NCBI GenBank assembly: GCA_015233045.1
Contig: JADFYL010000006.1
Span: 1-42,680 of the forward strand
Source of the DNA: Nitrospirota bacterium
Lineage (GTDB): Bacteria; Nitrospirota; Thermodesulfovibrionia; Thermodesulfovibrionales; Magnetobacteriaceae
Direction: 5' to 3'
Length of the DNA: 42,680 nucleotides
Part shown: positions 7,806-16,007 of the stretch, piece after piece
How positions within the stretch are numbered: position 1 is the first letter of the stretch
Layout of the letters: each line of letters starts with the position of its first letter
Notes under the pieces: generated by a model
Database searches by the model: none
Seen by the model: only the letters and a program-made list of their open reading frames with translations
What the model was told of the DNA's origin: nothing
Position numbers and translations under genes: made by a program

Positions 7806-9299
7806 ATGAGAAAAACGGCATTGATTGTGATTATGGCGTTGTTTGTATTTAACGCGGGGATGTTGATAGCGGCCGATAGCAGCCTTGATGAGGGTATCAA
7901 CCAACTTAAAGAAGAGAATTTCGAGGAGGCTATAGTATTTTTCAAAAAGGCAAAGGAGGCCCAACCGGGCTCATCCGCTATTTCCTACTATTTGGGTGTT
8001 GCCCTTAAGAAAACCGGAGATACAAAGGGGGCTGAGGAGAATTTTGTCGAGGCCTTAACCATTGTGCCGCCGGTTGAAGAGGCCTATACAGAACTGATAG
8101 AGGTCTACTATACCCAGGACAAGCTGAAAGAGGCCAAAGAGTGGATAGCAAAGGCCGAAGCTGCGAAGGCCAGGCCTGGCAGCGTAGCCTTCCTGAAGGG
8201 GCTTGTATTGTTAAAGGACGGTGACAACGACGGCGCCATAGAGGCCTTTAACAAGGCAAAGGAGCTTGACCCTTCGTTGGCTCAGACCGTAAATTACCAG
8301 CTCGCCGCCGCATATAACAGGGAACGCAGATTTACCGACGCAAAGACAGCCCTTGACGCGGTCATAGAGGCCGACCCTTCGTCGGACATGGCCTCATTCG
8401 CAAAGGAATACCAAAAAGCGGTCGAGGAAAATATCTCCGCGAATAGGGAATGGCGCTTTGCCATCGGTATATCCTACAGATACGACGACAATGTCTTGCT
8501 GAAGCCTGAGGGTGGAATCCCCGGTGTCGAAATTTCAGGGCAGAGAGACAGCGCCATATTAAATACGCTTCGAATAGACTACCAGCCAAACCTCGGCAAC
8601 ACGTGGTTCCTTAACATGCAGTACAATCTTATAAGCAACTACTACTTCAGAAACGCCAGCCACGATCTCCTGATACAGTCACTTACGGCAAATCCCGGAT
8701 ATGGCTTCAAAGACGGTGCCATATATCTGCCCATAACCTATAACTATGCCCTATTAAATGGAAGCAAATATATGGGGCTTTTGTCGGCGAAACCGACGGT
8801 TAACTGGATGTTTGAGAAAGACCATATCGCGCAGGCGTTCGTGGGTTATGAAAGGAGAGACATGCTTGGCGACATATCCGACCCGGACGAGGACAGGACA
8901 GGCAACAGATACCTGACCGGCTTAGGCTATATATACCTGTTGTCACACGGCAAGGGGATGCTGAACTTCAGATACGAGTATTCCTCTGACATGACCCAAG
9001 GGCAGAACTGGGCCAACATGGGTAACAAGTTGACGGCCGGGGCCATGATTCCAATTGTTCAGGACGTGTATGGCGTTTTAAACTTTGAGGCTTTTTTCCA
9101 GAGATACTACAACGAAAACACGTTCTTCGGCTATAAAAGAAAGGACGACACTTATACCGCCACGGCTAGCATAGTATGGCAGGCGACGAAATTTATGGAC
9201 GTGAGCATGCAGTATTCACATACGACGGCAGACTCGAATATTTACCTGTATCAATATAACCGTAACATGTACACTACCGGCGTAGAATTCAAGTTCTAG
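7806..9299 (+). CDS. TPR domain plus outer-membrane beta-barrel protein
   Basis: This 497-aa protein is preceded by GAGGGGGTCAA. A signal peptide (MRKTALIVIMALFVFNAGMLIAA) is followed by about five TPR units (residues 25-205; e.g. GINQLKEENFEEAIVFFKKA, YYLGVALKKTGDTKGA). From about residue 213 the sequence changes to alternating aromatic/polar strands (AIGISYRYDDNV, LRIDYQPN, LNMQYNLISNYYF) and ends with Phe (YTTGVEFKF), as outer-membrane barrels do. A TPR plus C-terminal barrel of about 280 residues matches the overall plan of surface lipoprotein assembly modifier (DUF560/SlipAM) proteins and, less closely, of PgaA/BcsC-type polysaccharide exporters. It is transcribed with the FecR protein, 30 bases downstream. 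The family assignment is an inference. Confidence 0.82.
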   Translation: MRKTALIVIMALFVFNAGMLIAADSSLDEGINQLKEENFEEAIVFFKKAKEAQPGSSAISYYLGVALKKTGDTKGAEENFVEALTIVPPVEEAYTELIEVYYTQDKLKEAKEWIAKAEAAKARPGSVAFLKGLVLLKDGDNDGAIEAFNKAKELDPSLAQTVNYQLAAAYNRERRFTDAKTALDAVIEADPSSDMASFAKEYQKAVEENISANREWRFAIGISYRYDDNVLLKPEGGIPGVEISGQRDSAILNTLRIDYQPNLGNTWFLNMQYNLISNYYFRNASHDLLIQSLTANPGYGFKDGAIYLPITYNYALLNGSKYMGLLSAKPTVNWMFEKDHIAQAFVGYERRDMLGDISDPDEDRTGNRYLTGLGYIYLLSHGKGMLNFRYEYSSDMTQGQNWANMGNKLTAGAMIPIVQDVYGVLNFEAFFQRYYNENTFFGYKRKDDTYTATASIVWQATKFMDVSMQYSHTTADSNIYLYQYNRNMYTTGVEFKF

Positions 9300-9329
9300 A
9301 CAACTAAAAAAGCATAGGAGGGGCGTTTT

Positions 9330-11522
9330 ATGATAAGACAAAGGGCACGTATATCAATATATATGGCACTGGCGCTGGTGATATTTCTGACTGCGGGAGC
9401 GGTGGCATGGGCCGAGACCGAAATCGGCAAGGTGACGTTTGTAGAGGGCAAGTGTGACGTCTTAAGAGGCGGCAATCTCCCCGCGAAACCACTTCAACTG
9501 CAAGACCCTATATTCGAAAAAGACACCGTCAGGACAAAGGCGGCTTCAAAGGCCGAAATCTCTTTCAAAGACGGCAACATGCTGAGGCTCGCTCAGAGTA
9601 CCCGAATAGACATCAGCGAATATATCTCAAACAACGAACAAAACAAAGGCAAGGTTGCCCTTCCCCGCGGACATGTGCGCGCAATAGTGGACAAGGACAT
9701 AGCCAAACGCATAGCGAACGCGCCATCGGCAAATCATTTCGAGGTTCAGACCCCTAATGTCGTAGCGGGCGTTCGAGGCTCTGATGGTGATGTCATGTTC
9801 GAGCCGACATCAGGCGATACAATTGTCGCAATCAGAGAGGGCGTCTTTTATGTATATAATATGCGCTTCCCTGATAATACAACCGATGTAACCGCCGGCA
9901 ATGTGGTAGTGATACCGCAACACGCCCCGCCAGGACATCAAAGGCCTGTAACTACCACAGAAACTCAAAAGAACGAAAAATCAACCGACCCTGATAAAAA
10001 GGACTCCAGCCCGTCGGGCTCATCCTCCACCAGCACTGTCACTAGCACAGCATCGCAAGTGGACAGCACGGTTAAAAACGTAAACACGGTCTCAAGCGTC
10101 ACATCAACCGACACGAATGTAGGCACAGTAACCAATGTCATATCTCCCGATACAAATGTCTACCAGCCACCGGTTACGCAAAACTCAACTCCTACCCCAA
10201 CACCGATGCCAACTACTACTCCAACGCCTACGCCAACTCCAACTCCGGCGCCCACTCCGACTCCGGCGCCAACTCCTACTCCGGCACCAACTCCTACTCC
10301 TACGCCGGTAAAGACCTATAATTTTGGCGGAACGATCACCGGTTCGCAATATGCACTATATAGCGGTTCGGCTAACAATTTTACAACCGGCGGTTCAATA
10401 ACCGGAAGCATGACATCCGGCACTTATTCGGGTGCATATACGCCGTTTAGTTTCACCGCCTCTGGTACATCCAGCCAACCGAGTGGTTATCCCCTATGGG
10501 CCTTTTCTATCGGCACCTCTTCGACAAATTCATACATAAACATGAACGCCTATGCCGGAGGAGTTTCCACCGGCAGTGGCAACATTGGGAGTTTAGCCGG
10601 TACATATACAAATTCCTATGACAATACTCAAGGTTTTGTGGTGTCTTATTCAACAACCGCCGGCGGGATGTTCTATCCCTCATCAGGCACAAATGGCGCG
10701 TGGAGCACCACAGGGCAGCTTGTAACAGTTCCGATAGACCCAAGCCATGGGATTTATGGTTATGACACATATTTCTATGGATTTAACAATATAACCAGCG
10801 GAACGAGCAGGGTTGACTATGGCAACAATAAATATTTCAACATATCGTCATGGAACAGCAACGGCCTCGTGTATGGAACAAGCTACGGTGCCTCCACAGT
10901 GGGCAATGTCCCGGTTATATCCGTGGGAACCGCGATGGGTTATTACAATGGCGGGGTGTTGCAACTGACTGATGTCTACAAATACATGTCGGCCTCGCAG
11001 TATCTCTACCTTGCCTGCGGCAATGAGACCGGCGCCTCCGGCTGCTCAAAAACAACGCCCGTTACCTCCCTGTCATATCTGAACATACCGTCTGTTGAGA
11101 TAGGACGCACGAATCTCTCAGGTGCGCTGATAAGTGGTTCGGACTATGTTAATTTAAACATGAATAACGTCGTTTTCTTCGCGCCATCCACAGGGACTAA
11201 ACCGTCCATATTTACAATAGGAAGCATAACGGGAACGTACAGTCTGGGAACCAATCTTACGGCCTTAACCCTCCTGACACAAGCAAACCAGATATACCTT
11301 TCCGACTTCACTAAAACCGGAATTAATGTGTATTTCAATTTCAACACATGGAGCGGCGGTCTGTGGAACGGCACAATAGGGCCATCGTTTACAAGCGGCA
11401 ACCTCTCAGGCGGCAACCTCACGGGCAGTTCGTGGAGCGGCCAGGTCACAATGAACGGATTTGCCGGTGGGACTTTTGGTTCGGGAACCATTGCCGGTAA
11501 TGGGATAGGGATTGTCAGGTGA
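9330..11522 (+). CDS. FecR-domain exported protein with Pro-Thr linker and large Gly/Ser/Thr-rich C-terminus
   Basis: This 730-aa protein has a GGAGGGG ribosome-binding site. It has a signal peptide (to about residue 28, AVAWA-ET). A FecR domain occupies about 33-175 (VTFVEGKCDVLRGG, DPIFEKDTVRTKAASKAEISFKDGNMLRL, FEVQTPNVVAGVRGSDGDV). A Ser/Thr/Val-rich spacer (about 215-285) and a Thr-Pro repeat linker (287-326) follow. The last 400 residues are rich in Gly, Ser, Thr, Asn and Tyr and predicted beta, with strands such as GGTITGSQYALYSG and GGTFGSGTIAGNGIG; the only Cys pair in this part is in LACGNETGASGCSK. No lipobox or C-terminal sorting motif is seen. The stop overlaps the next start. 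It is probably secreted or surface-exposed and may be the cargo of the preceding barrel protein. Confidence 0.85.
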   Translation: MIRQRARISIYMALALVIFLTAGAVAWAETEIGKVTFVEGKCDVLRGGNLPAKPLQLQDPIFEKDTVRTKAASKAEISFKDGNMLRLAQSTRIDISEYISNNEQNKGKVALPRGHVRAIVDKDIAKRIANAPSANHFEVQTPNVVAGVRGSDGDVMFEPTSGDTIVAIREGVFYVYNMRFPDNTTDVTAGNVVVIPQHAPPGHQRPVTTTETQKNEKSTDPDKKDSSPSGSSSTSTVTSTASQVDSTVKNVNTVSSVTSTDTNVGTVTNVISPDTNVYQPPVTQNSTPTPTPMPTTTPTPTPTPTPAPTPTPAPTPTPAPTPTPTPVKTYNFGGTITGSQYALYSGSANNFTTGGSITGSMTSGTYSGAYTPFSFTASGTSSQPSGYPLWAFSIGTSSTNSYINMNAYAGGVSTGSGNIGSLAGTYTNSYDNTQGFVVSYSTTAGGMFYPSSGTNGAWSTTGQLVTVPIDPSHGIYGYDTYFYGFNNITSGTSRVDYGNNKYFNISSWNSNGLVYGTSYGASTVGNVPVISVGTAMGYYNGGVLQLTDVYKYMSASQYLYLACGNETGASGCSKTTPVTSLSYLNIPSVEIGRTNLSGALISGSDYVNLNMNNVVFFAPSTGTKPSIFTIGSITGTYSLGTNLTALTLLTQANQIYLSDFTKTGINVYFNFNTWSGGLWNGTIGPSFTSGNLSGGNLTGSSWSGQVTMNGFAGGTFGSGTIAGNGIGIVR
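10188..10307 (+). repeat. Thr-Pro linker-coding tandem repeat
   Basis: Twenty consecutive Thr-Pro-like dipeptide codons (act/acc/acg + cca/ccg/cct, with Ala or Met substitutions) form a degenerate 6-base repeat with an 18-base higher period. It encodes an extended, rigid linker between the FecR part and the C-terminal domain; length variation between strains is likely. Confidence 0.85.
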
Positions 11523-12031
11523 GACCTAACTCAAGCATGAAGGTAGCCTTTATGCTGTGTGTTGTGCTGCTTGTTCCGGCGTTGCTCCGGGCTGAGACGC
11601 TGAAAATCGGGATCTTTGACATACAGCGAATCATGAGCGAGGCCGCCCCCGTCAACACATATCGGCAGCGTTATCAAAGCACCCTTGAGTTGAAGCGAAA
11701 ACCCTTTGACCAGACAGAAGAGGAACTAAAACAGCTCAGGGAACAAATTGATAAAGGAAAACTCAAGCCCGAAGAGCAGATGGCAAAAGAAGAGGAGTTC
11801 GCGCAAAAAGTCCTCGTCGCCAAGCACCAGAAGGAAGACCTTGAGGCCGAAGTTGCAAAGATGGACAGGTGGATGAAGGCACAGGTCTTCAAGGACATAA
11901 GTGCGTTGCTGGAAGAGCTGAATAAAAAAGAGGACTACTCCATCATCTTCGAGAGAAGCACCGTAGCCTACTACAAAAACGCCATAGACGTCACTGCCAA
12001 GATCATTGAGTTGTATAATAAGAAGAAGTGA
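11519..12031 (+). CDS. OmpH/Skp-family periplasmic chaperone-like protein
   Basis: The frame opens with GTG at 11519 overlapping the FecR stop; an ATG at 11537 is an equally possible start and would give a 164-aa protein. After a signal peptide (VAFMLCVVLLVPALLRA-ET) comes LKIGIFDIQRIMSEAAP, the typical beginning of OmpH/Skp proteins. A long charged helix with coiled-coil character (KRKPFDQTEEELKQLREQ ... EEFAQKVLVAKHQKEDLEAEV) leads to the C-terminal strand YSIIFERSTVAYYKNAIDVT. Skp-like proteins hold unfolded outer-membrane proteins in the periplasm; here the position after a barrel protein and a large exported protein suggests a dedicated chaperone. Confidence 0.85.
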   Translation: MRPNSSMKVAFMLCVVLLVPALLRAETLKIGIFDIQRIMSEAAPVNTYRQRYQSTLELKRKPFDQTEEELKQLREQIDKGKLKPEEQMAKEEEFAQKVLVAKHQKEDLEAEVAKMDRWMKAQVFKDISALLEELNKKEDYSIIFERSTVAYYKNAIDVTAKIIELYNKKK

Positions 12032-12040
12032 CGCAGGACA

Positions 12041-12090
12041 AGGATTAACGACGAAGGGGGGGGTAACCCCCCCTTCACCCCGTAAATTTC
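12041..12090 (+). repeat. dispersed palindromic repeat, copy 1
   Basis: A perfect 10-base-pair hairpin (GAAGGGGGGG / CCCCCCCTTC, 4-base loop) at 12053-12076 is flanked by conserved bases (taacgac before, accccgtaaatttc after). The reverse complement of the whole element matches 39555-39597 almost base for base, differing mainly in run lengths. It begins about 10 bases after the OmpH stop codon. No U-tract follows, so it is not a classic terminator. Confidence 0.8.
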
Positions 12091-12147
12091 GCCACGTTTT
12101 GTCTGTTGAATTTTGGCTGCCGCCCGTTGGCGGCTTCGGTGCGTCAG

Positions 12148-12276
12148 CTAGTGCTGGCCGTGGATTAAACTTGGAAGGCAGCGGACACAGGTCACTTTTT
12201 TCTCGCCCTCATGGTAACACTCAAAGAAGACCCTGTCCTTGTCGGTCGTGCCGCAAACAAAGCATTTCAACTCCAT
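12148..12276 (-). CDS. 42-aa zinc-ribbon mini-protein
   Basis: The start ATG is complement 12276, with AGGAGGAATTAC immediately upstream. The protein reads MELKCFVCGTTDKDRVFFEC, then YHEGEKKVTCVRCLPSLIHG and QH. Two CxxC pairs (C5-x2-C8 and C30-x2-C33) form a treble-clef or zinc-ribbon site; an extra Cys20-Tyr-His22 lies between. The second knuckle CVRCLPSLIHG is basic and hydrophobic. It is 35 bases downstream of the DUF1858 gene on the same strand, so both are probably one transcript. It was found by reading the reverse strand, as it is too short for usual gene-calling cut-offs. The function is unknown; a metal-binding accessory to the DUF1858 redox protein is a reasonable guess. Confidence 0.8.
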   Translation of the reverse strand: MELKCFVCGTTDKDRVFFECYHEGEKKVTCVRCLPSLIHGQH

Positions 12277-12311
12277 TGTAATTCCTCCTATCGTTTATTA
12301 GCGTTCAATTA

Positions 12312-12512
12312 CTATTGCTCAATCGCGTTAATCTCATCTACCACCTTCTGCGGGTCAAGGTTATGCATCATAGAGCCAAAGGCAATAGTCTCCATATTGA
12401 TGCCCGGACAGGTGAAGCAGCCCCCGCCAAAATATTTCTCTATGACGGCCTTAGCACCGGGAGAATCTTTTATCACCGTACCTATTACCGAATCCTTTGT
12501 CACTTTTCCCAT
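12312..12512 (-). CDS. DUF1858 / hybrid-cluster-associated redox disulfide protein
   Basis: This 66-aa protein has a strong AGGAGGG site 7 bases before the ATG. It matches the DUF1858 domain: VTKDSVIGTVIKDSPGAKAVIEKYF, then the GGGCFTCPG motif with the CxxC redox pair (C32, C35), and a helical end (MMHNLDPQKVVDEINAI). Members occur as stand-alone small proteins in anaerobes, often near hybrid-cluster (prismane) proteins or sulfur-metabolism genes. They are thought to be redox or metal carriers. No hybrid cluster protein is nearby here; the partner appears to be the 42-aa zinc ribbon downstream. Confidence 0.9.
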   Translation of the reverse strand: MGKVTKDSVIGTVIKDSPGAKAVIEKYFGGGCFTCPGINMETIAFGSMMHNLDPQKVVDEINAIEQ

Positions 12513-12666
12513 ATCGTCCCTCCTGCTTTTAATTATGCTTTAGTTACATAATGGAATAAAGTATAGTGCCATGTGTATGATTTATATCAGATTATTAAAA
12601 TAAAGGCGGGGACTTCCCTCGCTGTCAACGGCTCAAACCGGAAACTCCGGTCTTGATAGGATTATG

Positions 12667-12765
12667 TCAACCGTCCTGAGGCCCCTCAGCCGGAGACGAA
12701 GGCATCGTAGAGCAACCCGCCGCCAGCAACGTAAACACTAACAGAATTATCGAAAACAATTTCAT
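12667..12765 (-). CDS. 32-aa predicted lipoprotein at the end of the RND operon
   Basis: The start ATG is at complement 12765, with AGAGGACGG about 8 bases upstream; the stop is TGA. The sequence is MKLFSIILLVFTLLAAGCST followed by MPSSPAEGPQDG. It is a textbook lipoprotein signal peptide with lipobox LAAGC (Cys18), leaving only 15 residues after lipidation. It lies 40 bases downstream of the RND transporter stop on the same strand. Known small envelope lipoproteins of this size (entericidin- or LptM-like) show no clear sequence match. The good ribosome-binding site, exact lipobox and operon position support it as a real gene. A short hairpin (ACCGG/CCGGT) at about 12638-12652 follows. Confidence 0.72.
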   Translation of the reverse strand: MKLFSIILLVFTLLAAGCSTMPSSPAEGPQDG

Positions 12766-12805
12766 TTCTTACCGTCCTCTGCTAAAGCATATTGCTATTA
12801 GTATA

Positions 12806-15800
12806 TCAGTCCTTGTGACAATCGTCAACAGGACATTTCTTATTTCTGTAGAATTCGTAGTACAGAAGCGGCACGGCTATGAGCGTCAGCAATGTGGCGG
12901 AGCCAGCCCCGAACATCATAGAGATGGCAAGACCCTGAAATATTGGGTCAAAGAGCATTACTAATGAACCGACAAGCACCGCCGCCGCCGTCAGGGATAT
13001 GGGCATGATGCGAACCGCCCCCGCCTTTATTATAGCGTCGGCAAGGTTTCCACTTTCCTTCCAGTCGTGCTGAATAAAGTCCACCAGCAAGATGGAGTTA
13101 CGTACGATTATACCGGCAAGGGCAATAAATCCAATCATGCTGGTGGCCGTAAAAAACGCCCCCATTATCCAATGCCCGGGCAGTATCCCCACGAGCGTCA
13201 ACGGTATAGGTGCCATAATTATTATCGGCGTTGTGAAGTTCTTAAACCACCCTACGACGAGTACATAAATGAGGACAAGCACAGCGCCAAAGGCTATCCC
13301 CATATCCACGAACACGTCATAGGTTATCTGCCACTCCCCATCCCACTTCAACGAGTATTGCTTCTCAAGCCAGGGCATTTCAGAGAAGTGCTGCGTCAGC
13401 TCGTAGCCTTCGGGGAGCTTTAGCGCTTTCACCGCGTCTTTCATTTTCAATATCGCATAGGCAGGGCTTTCCTCCTTTCCAGCCACATCACCCACCACAT
13501 AGACAACACGTCTGAGGTTTTTGTGGAAAATAGTCTTGTCCTCTGTGGTACTTACTGTATTGACAAGTTCAGAAAGCGGTACTGATTTGCCAGTGGAGCT
13601 GATAACTGTCAACCCTTTGAGTTCGTTTATGCCTGAGCGCTTGTCTCTGGGGGATTGTAAGTATATCTCAATGGGTTCTTTGGATTTACTGTCGTGAATA
13701 AGCCCTGCCGGTGTGCCCCCAAGGAATGCGCGCAGTGTGGCAGCCACTGCGGACGAGGATACACCGCTGATGGCTGTCTTTGTCTTGTCTATTTCAAGGA
13801 TGTACTTAATTTCGTCCGCCTCGACGAACCAGTCCACATCAACTACGCCAGGGGTGTTTTCAAAGATTTCCTTTATCTGGTGAGCCAGTTGGGTCTGCCG
13901 CGTAGGGTCAGGGCCATACAACTCCGCAACAAGGGTGCTAAGCACCGGAGGGCCGGGCGGGATTTCGGCTACTTTCACGTTGGCGCCATAGTGTTTTGCA
14001 ATCTCCTGAATCGGGCCGCGTATGCGCTTTGCAACGTCATGGCTTTGTGCGCGGCGTCTGCCTTTTTCGACGAGGTTTATCTGGATGTCGGCCGTGTTTG
14101 GCTGTTGCCTGAGGTAGTAGTGCCTGACCAGTCCATTAAAATTAAACGGTGCCGCCGTGCCTATATAAAGTTGAAAGTCCCTGACCTCAGCAACCGTTCT
14201 GACGTATTCGGCTATGGCTCGTGTTGCCCTTGCGGTTTCCTCAAGCGGCGTCCCCGCCGGCATATCTATGATTATTTGTATCTCGCTTTTGTTGTCAAAT
14301 GGAAGCATTTTGACCATAACCAGTTTAAGCGGCAGGAGAAGCAGGGCAACTGCAAGAAGACCCGCAACTGTCATCAGCCCCGCAATCCTGTATCCCCTGT
14401 GCTGGATTAACGGTCTGAGCATTTTTTCGTAAAATGTCGTTGTCGCTTTTCCCCCGACCTCTTCGGCGTGGTCAGCGTGTTTGACGTTTCTTAAGACCTT
14501 GAAACTCATCCACGGCGTGACAACAAACGCGATTAAAATGGAAAAGATCATCGCCGCCGACGCCCCCACCGGTATGGGTCTCATATACGGCCCCATCAAC
14601 CCGCTCACGAAGGCCATCGGCAACAGCGCCGCTATTACCGTAAACGTGGCCAGGATAGTTGGATTTCCAACCTCGTCAACCGCCATCACCGCCCTTTGTA
14701 TGCCTGCCCCACCTGTCTTAAAATGCCGGTGAATATTCTCCACTACCACGATAGCGTCGTCAACGAGGATTCCTATGGAGAAGATAAGAGAAAACAACGT
14801 TACGCGGTTAAGCGTGTATCCATAGATGTAAGTTACCAAAAGCGTCAGGGCAAGGGTAACCGGCACCGCAACGGCAACGACAATGGATTCCTTCCAGCCC
14901 AGTGTCAGCGCGATAAGTATTATTACCGAGAATGTGGCTATCATCAGGTGGTCAAGGAGTTCGTTGGATTTTTCCTCAGCGGTCTCGCCGTAGTTTCTGG
15001 TTACGTTTATATCAATGTCTTTGGGGATTATCCAGCCCTTCATCTGTTCGGTTTTTGCAATAGCCCTATTAGCTATTGCGGTGGCATTGGAGCCGCTCTT
15101 TTTGGCCATTGAGATAGTGACGGCAGTGTGTATGTCTGCGCCGGGCCTGTCGTTTGACGCGGCATTGCCCGTAAATACATAGTTGGCGTGGTCCTCGGGG
15201 CCGTCGGAGATTGTGGCAACGTTTTTTAGATATATGGCGGAGGCGCCGCTTGTTCCAACAACGAGATTACCCACATCTTCCGCGTTTTTCAGGAATCCAC
15301 CGGTAGCCACGAGGATTTCCTTGTTGTCTTTTTGAAATGAACCGGAAGGCATTTGCGTGTTTGCCGTGTTGAACATGTCTATAATTGCAAGCGGTGAAAT
15401 ACCGTAGGCGCGGAGCTTGGCGGGGTCTATGGCCACCTTGAGCTGCCTTTTTTGGCCGCCTGTGATTGCTATCTCACAGATGTCGGGGTCTTTTTTCAGT
15501 TCATTGGCCATTTCCGCGGCTACTTGCCTTAGTTGGTAGCCATTATATTTTTCACCTGAAATCGTCAGCGTAAGGATTGGGACCTCGTCTATGGACTTTG
15601 GTTTTACGAGTGGTTTAGAGACACCGGGGGGGATGATGTCATAATTGGACATGAGTTTGTCGTAGAGTTTTACGAGGCTCCTCTCTGTATCCTCACCAAC
15701 ATGAAAACGCACGATTACCATACTCATACCGGGCCTTGTTATTGAGTATACATACTCTACGCCCTTGATTTCGTAAAGCAGGCCCTCCATCGGGCGGGTC

Positions 15801-16006
15801 ACGCGCTCTTGCACCTCTTTGGCCGAGGCGCCCGGGTACATTACCATAACATCATACATCGGGACGATGATTTGCGGCTCTTCCTCACGCGGGGTCACCA
15901 TCACGGCAAATACGCCGAGAATCAGAGAGGCCACCACTATTAACGGCGTCAGCCTTGAGTTTATGAAGGCCCCGGCTATGCGCCCGGAGATGCCAATTTT
16001 TTCCAT
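12806..16006 (-). CDS. RND efflux transporter permease subunit (AcrB/HAE-like)
   Basis: This 1066-aa protein is of the usual length for RND pumps. The N-terminal helix (LTPLIVVASLILGVFAVMV) precedes a first periplasmic loop (PREEEPQI, YPGASAKEVQERVTRP). TM4 carries the proton-relay pair in SIGILVDDAIVVVENIHRH. The second half repeats the fold, with TM10-11 GIIVRNSILLVDFIQHD in place of the lysine-bearing segment of AcrB. It uses the proton gradient to expel small molecules through the MFP and TolC partners encoded just upstream. The start codon follows the MFP stop after one base. Substrate class cannot be deduced; no Met-rich metal-site signature of CusA type is evident. Confidence 0.95.
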   Translation of the reverse strand: MEKIGISGRIAGAFINSRLTPLIVVASLILGVFAVMVTPREEEPQIIVPMYDVMVMYPGASAKEVQERVTRPMEGLLYEIKGVEYVYSITRPGMSMVIVRFHVGEDTERSLVKLYDKLMSNYDIIPPGVSKPLVKPKSIDEVPILTLTISGEKYNGYQLRQVAAEMANELKKDPDICEIAITGGQKRQLKVAIDPAKLRAYGISPLAIIDMFNTANTQMPSGSFQKDNKEILVATGGFLKNAEDVGNLVVGTSGASAIYLKNVATISDGPEDHANYVFTGNAASNDRPGADIHTAVTISMAKKSGSNATAIANRAIAKTEQMKGWIIPKDIDINVTRNYGETAEEKSNELLDHLMIATFSVIILIALTLGWKESIVVAVAVPVTLALTLLVTYIYGYTLNRVTLFSLIFSIGILVDDAIVVVENIHRHFKTGGAGIQRAVMAVDEVGNPTILATFTVIAALLPMAFVSGLMGPYMRPIPVGASAAMIFSILIAFVVTPWMSFKVLRNVKHADHAEEVGGKATTTFYEKMLRPLIQHRGYRIAGLMTVAGLLAVALLLLPLKLVMVKMLPFDNKSEIQIIIDMPAGTPLEETARATRAIAEYVRTVAEVRDFQLYIGTAAPFNFNGLVRHYYLRQQPNTADIQINLVEKGRRRAQSHDVAKRIRGPIQEIAKHYGANVKVAEIPPGPPVLSTLVAELYGPDPTRQTQLAHQIKEIFENTPGVVDVDWFVEADEIKYILEIDKTKTAISGVSSSAVAATLRAFLGGTPAGLIHDSKSKEPIEIYLQSPRDKRSGINELKGLTVISSTGKSVPLSELVNTVSTTEDKTIFHKNLRRVVYVVGDVAGKEESPAYAILKMKDAVKALKLPEGYELTQHFSEMPWLEKQYSLKWDGEWQITYDVFVDMGIAFGAVLVLIYVLVVGWFKNFTTPIIIMAPIPLTLVGILPGHWIMGAFFTATSMIGFIALAGIIVRNSILLVDFIQHDWKESGNLADAIIKAGAVRIMPISLTAAAVLVGSLVMLFDPIFQGLAISMMFGAGSATLLTLIAVPLLYYEFYRNKKCPVDDCHKD

Positions 16007-16007
16007 T

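Noticed and set aside
12006-12281. 91-codon plus-strand frame after the OmpH gene
   Set aside because: It runs through the dispersed palindrome and the zinc-ribbon gene in antisense; no family similarity.
12560-12585. Sigma-54-like TGGCAC upstream of DUF1858 on the minus strand
   Set aside because: The -12 half (TTGC) is missing at the proper distance.
13694-14410. 238-codon plus-strand frame
   Set aside because: It lies wholly opposite the RND permease gene and has atypical Cys/Arg-rich composition; an antisense shadow.
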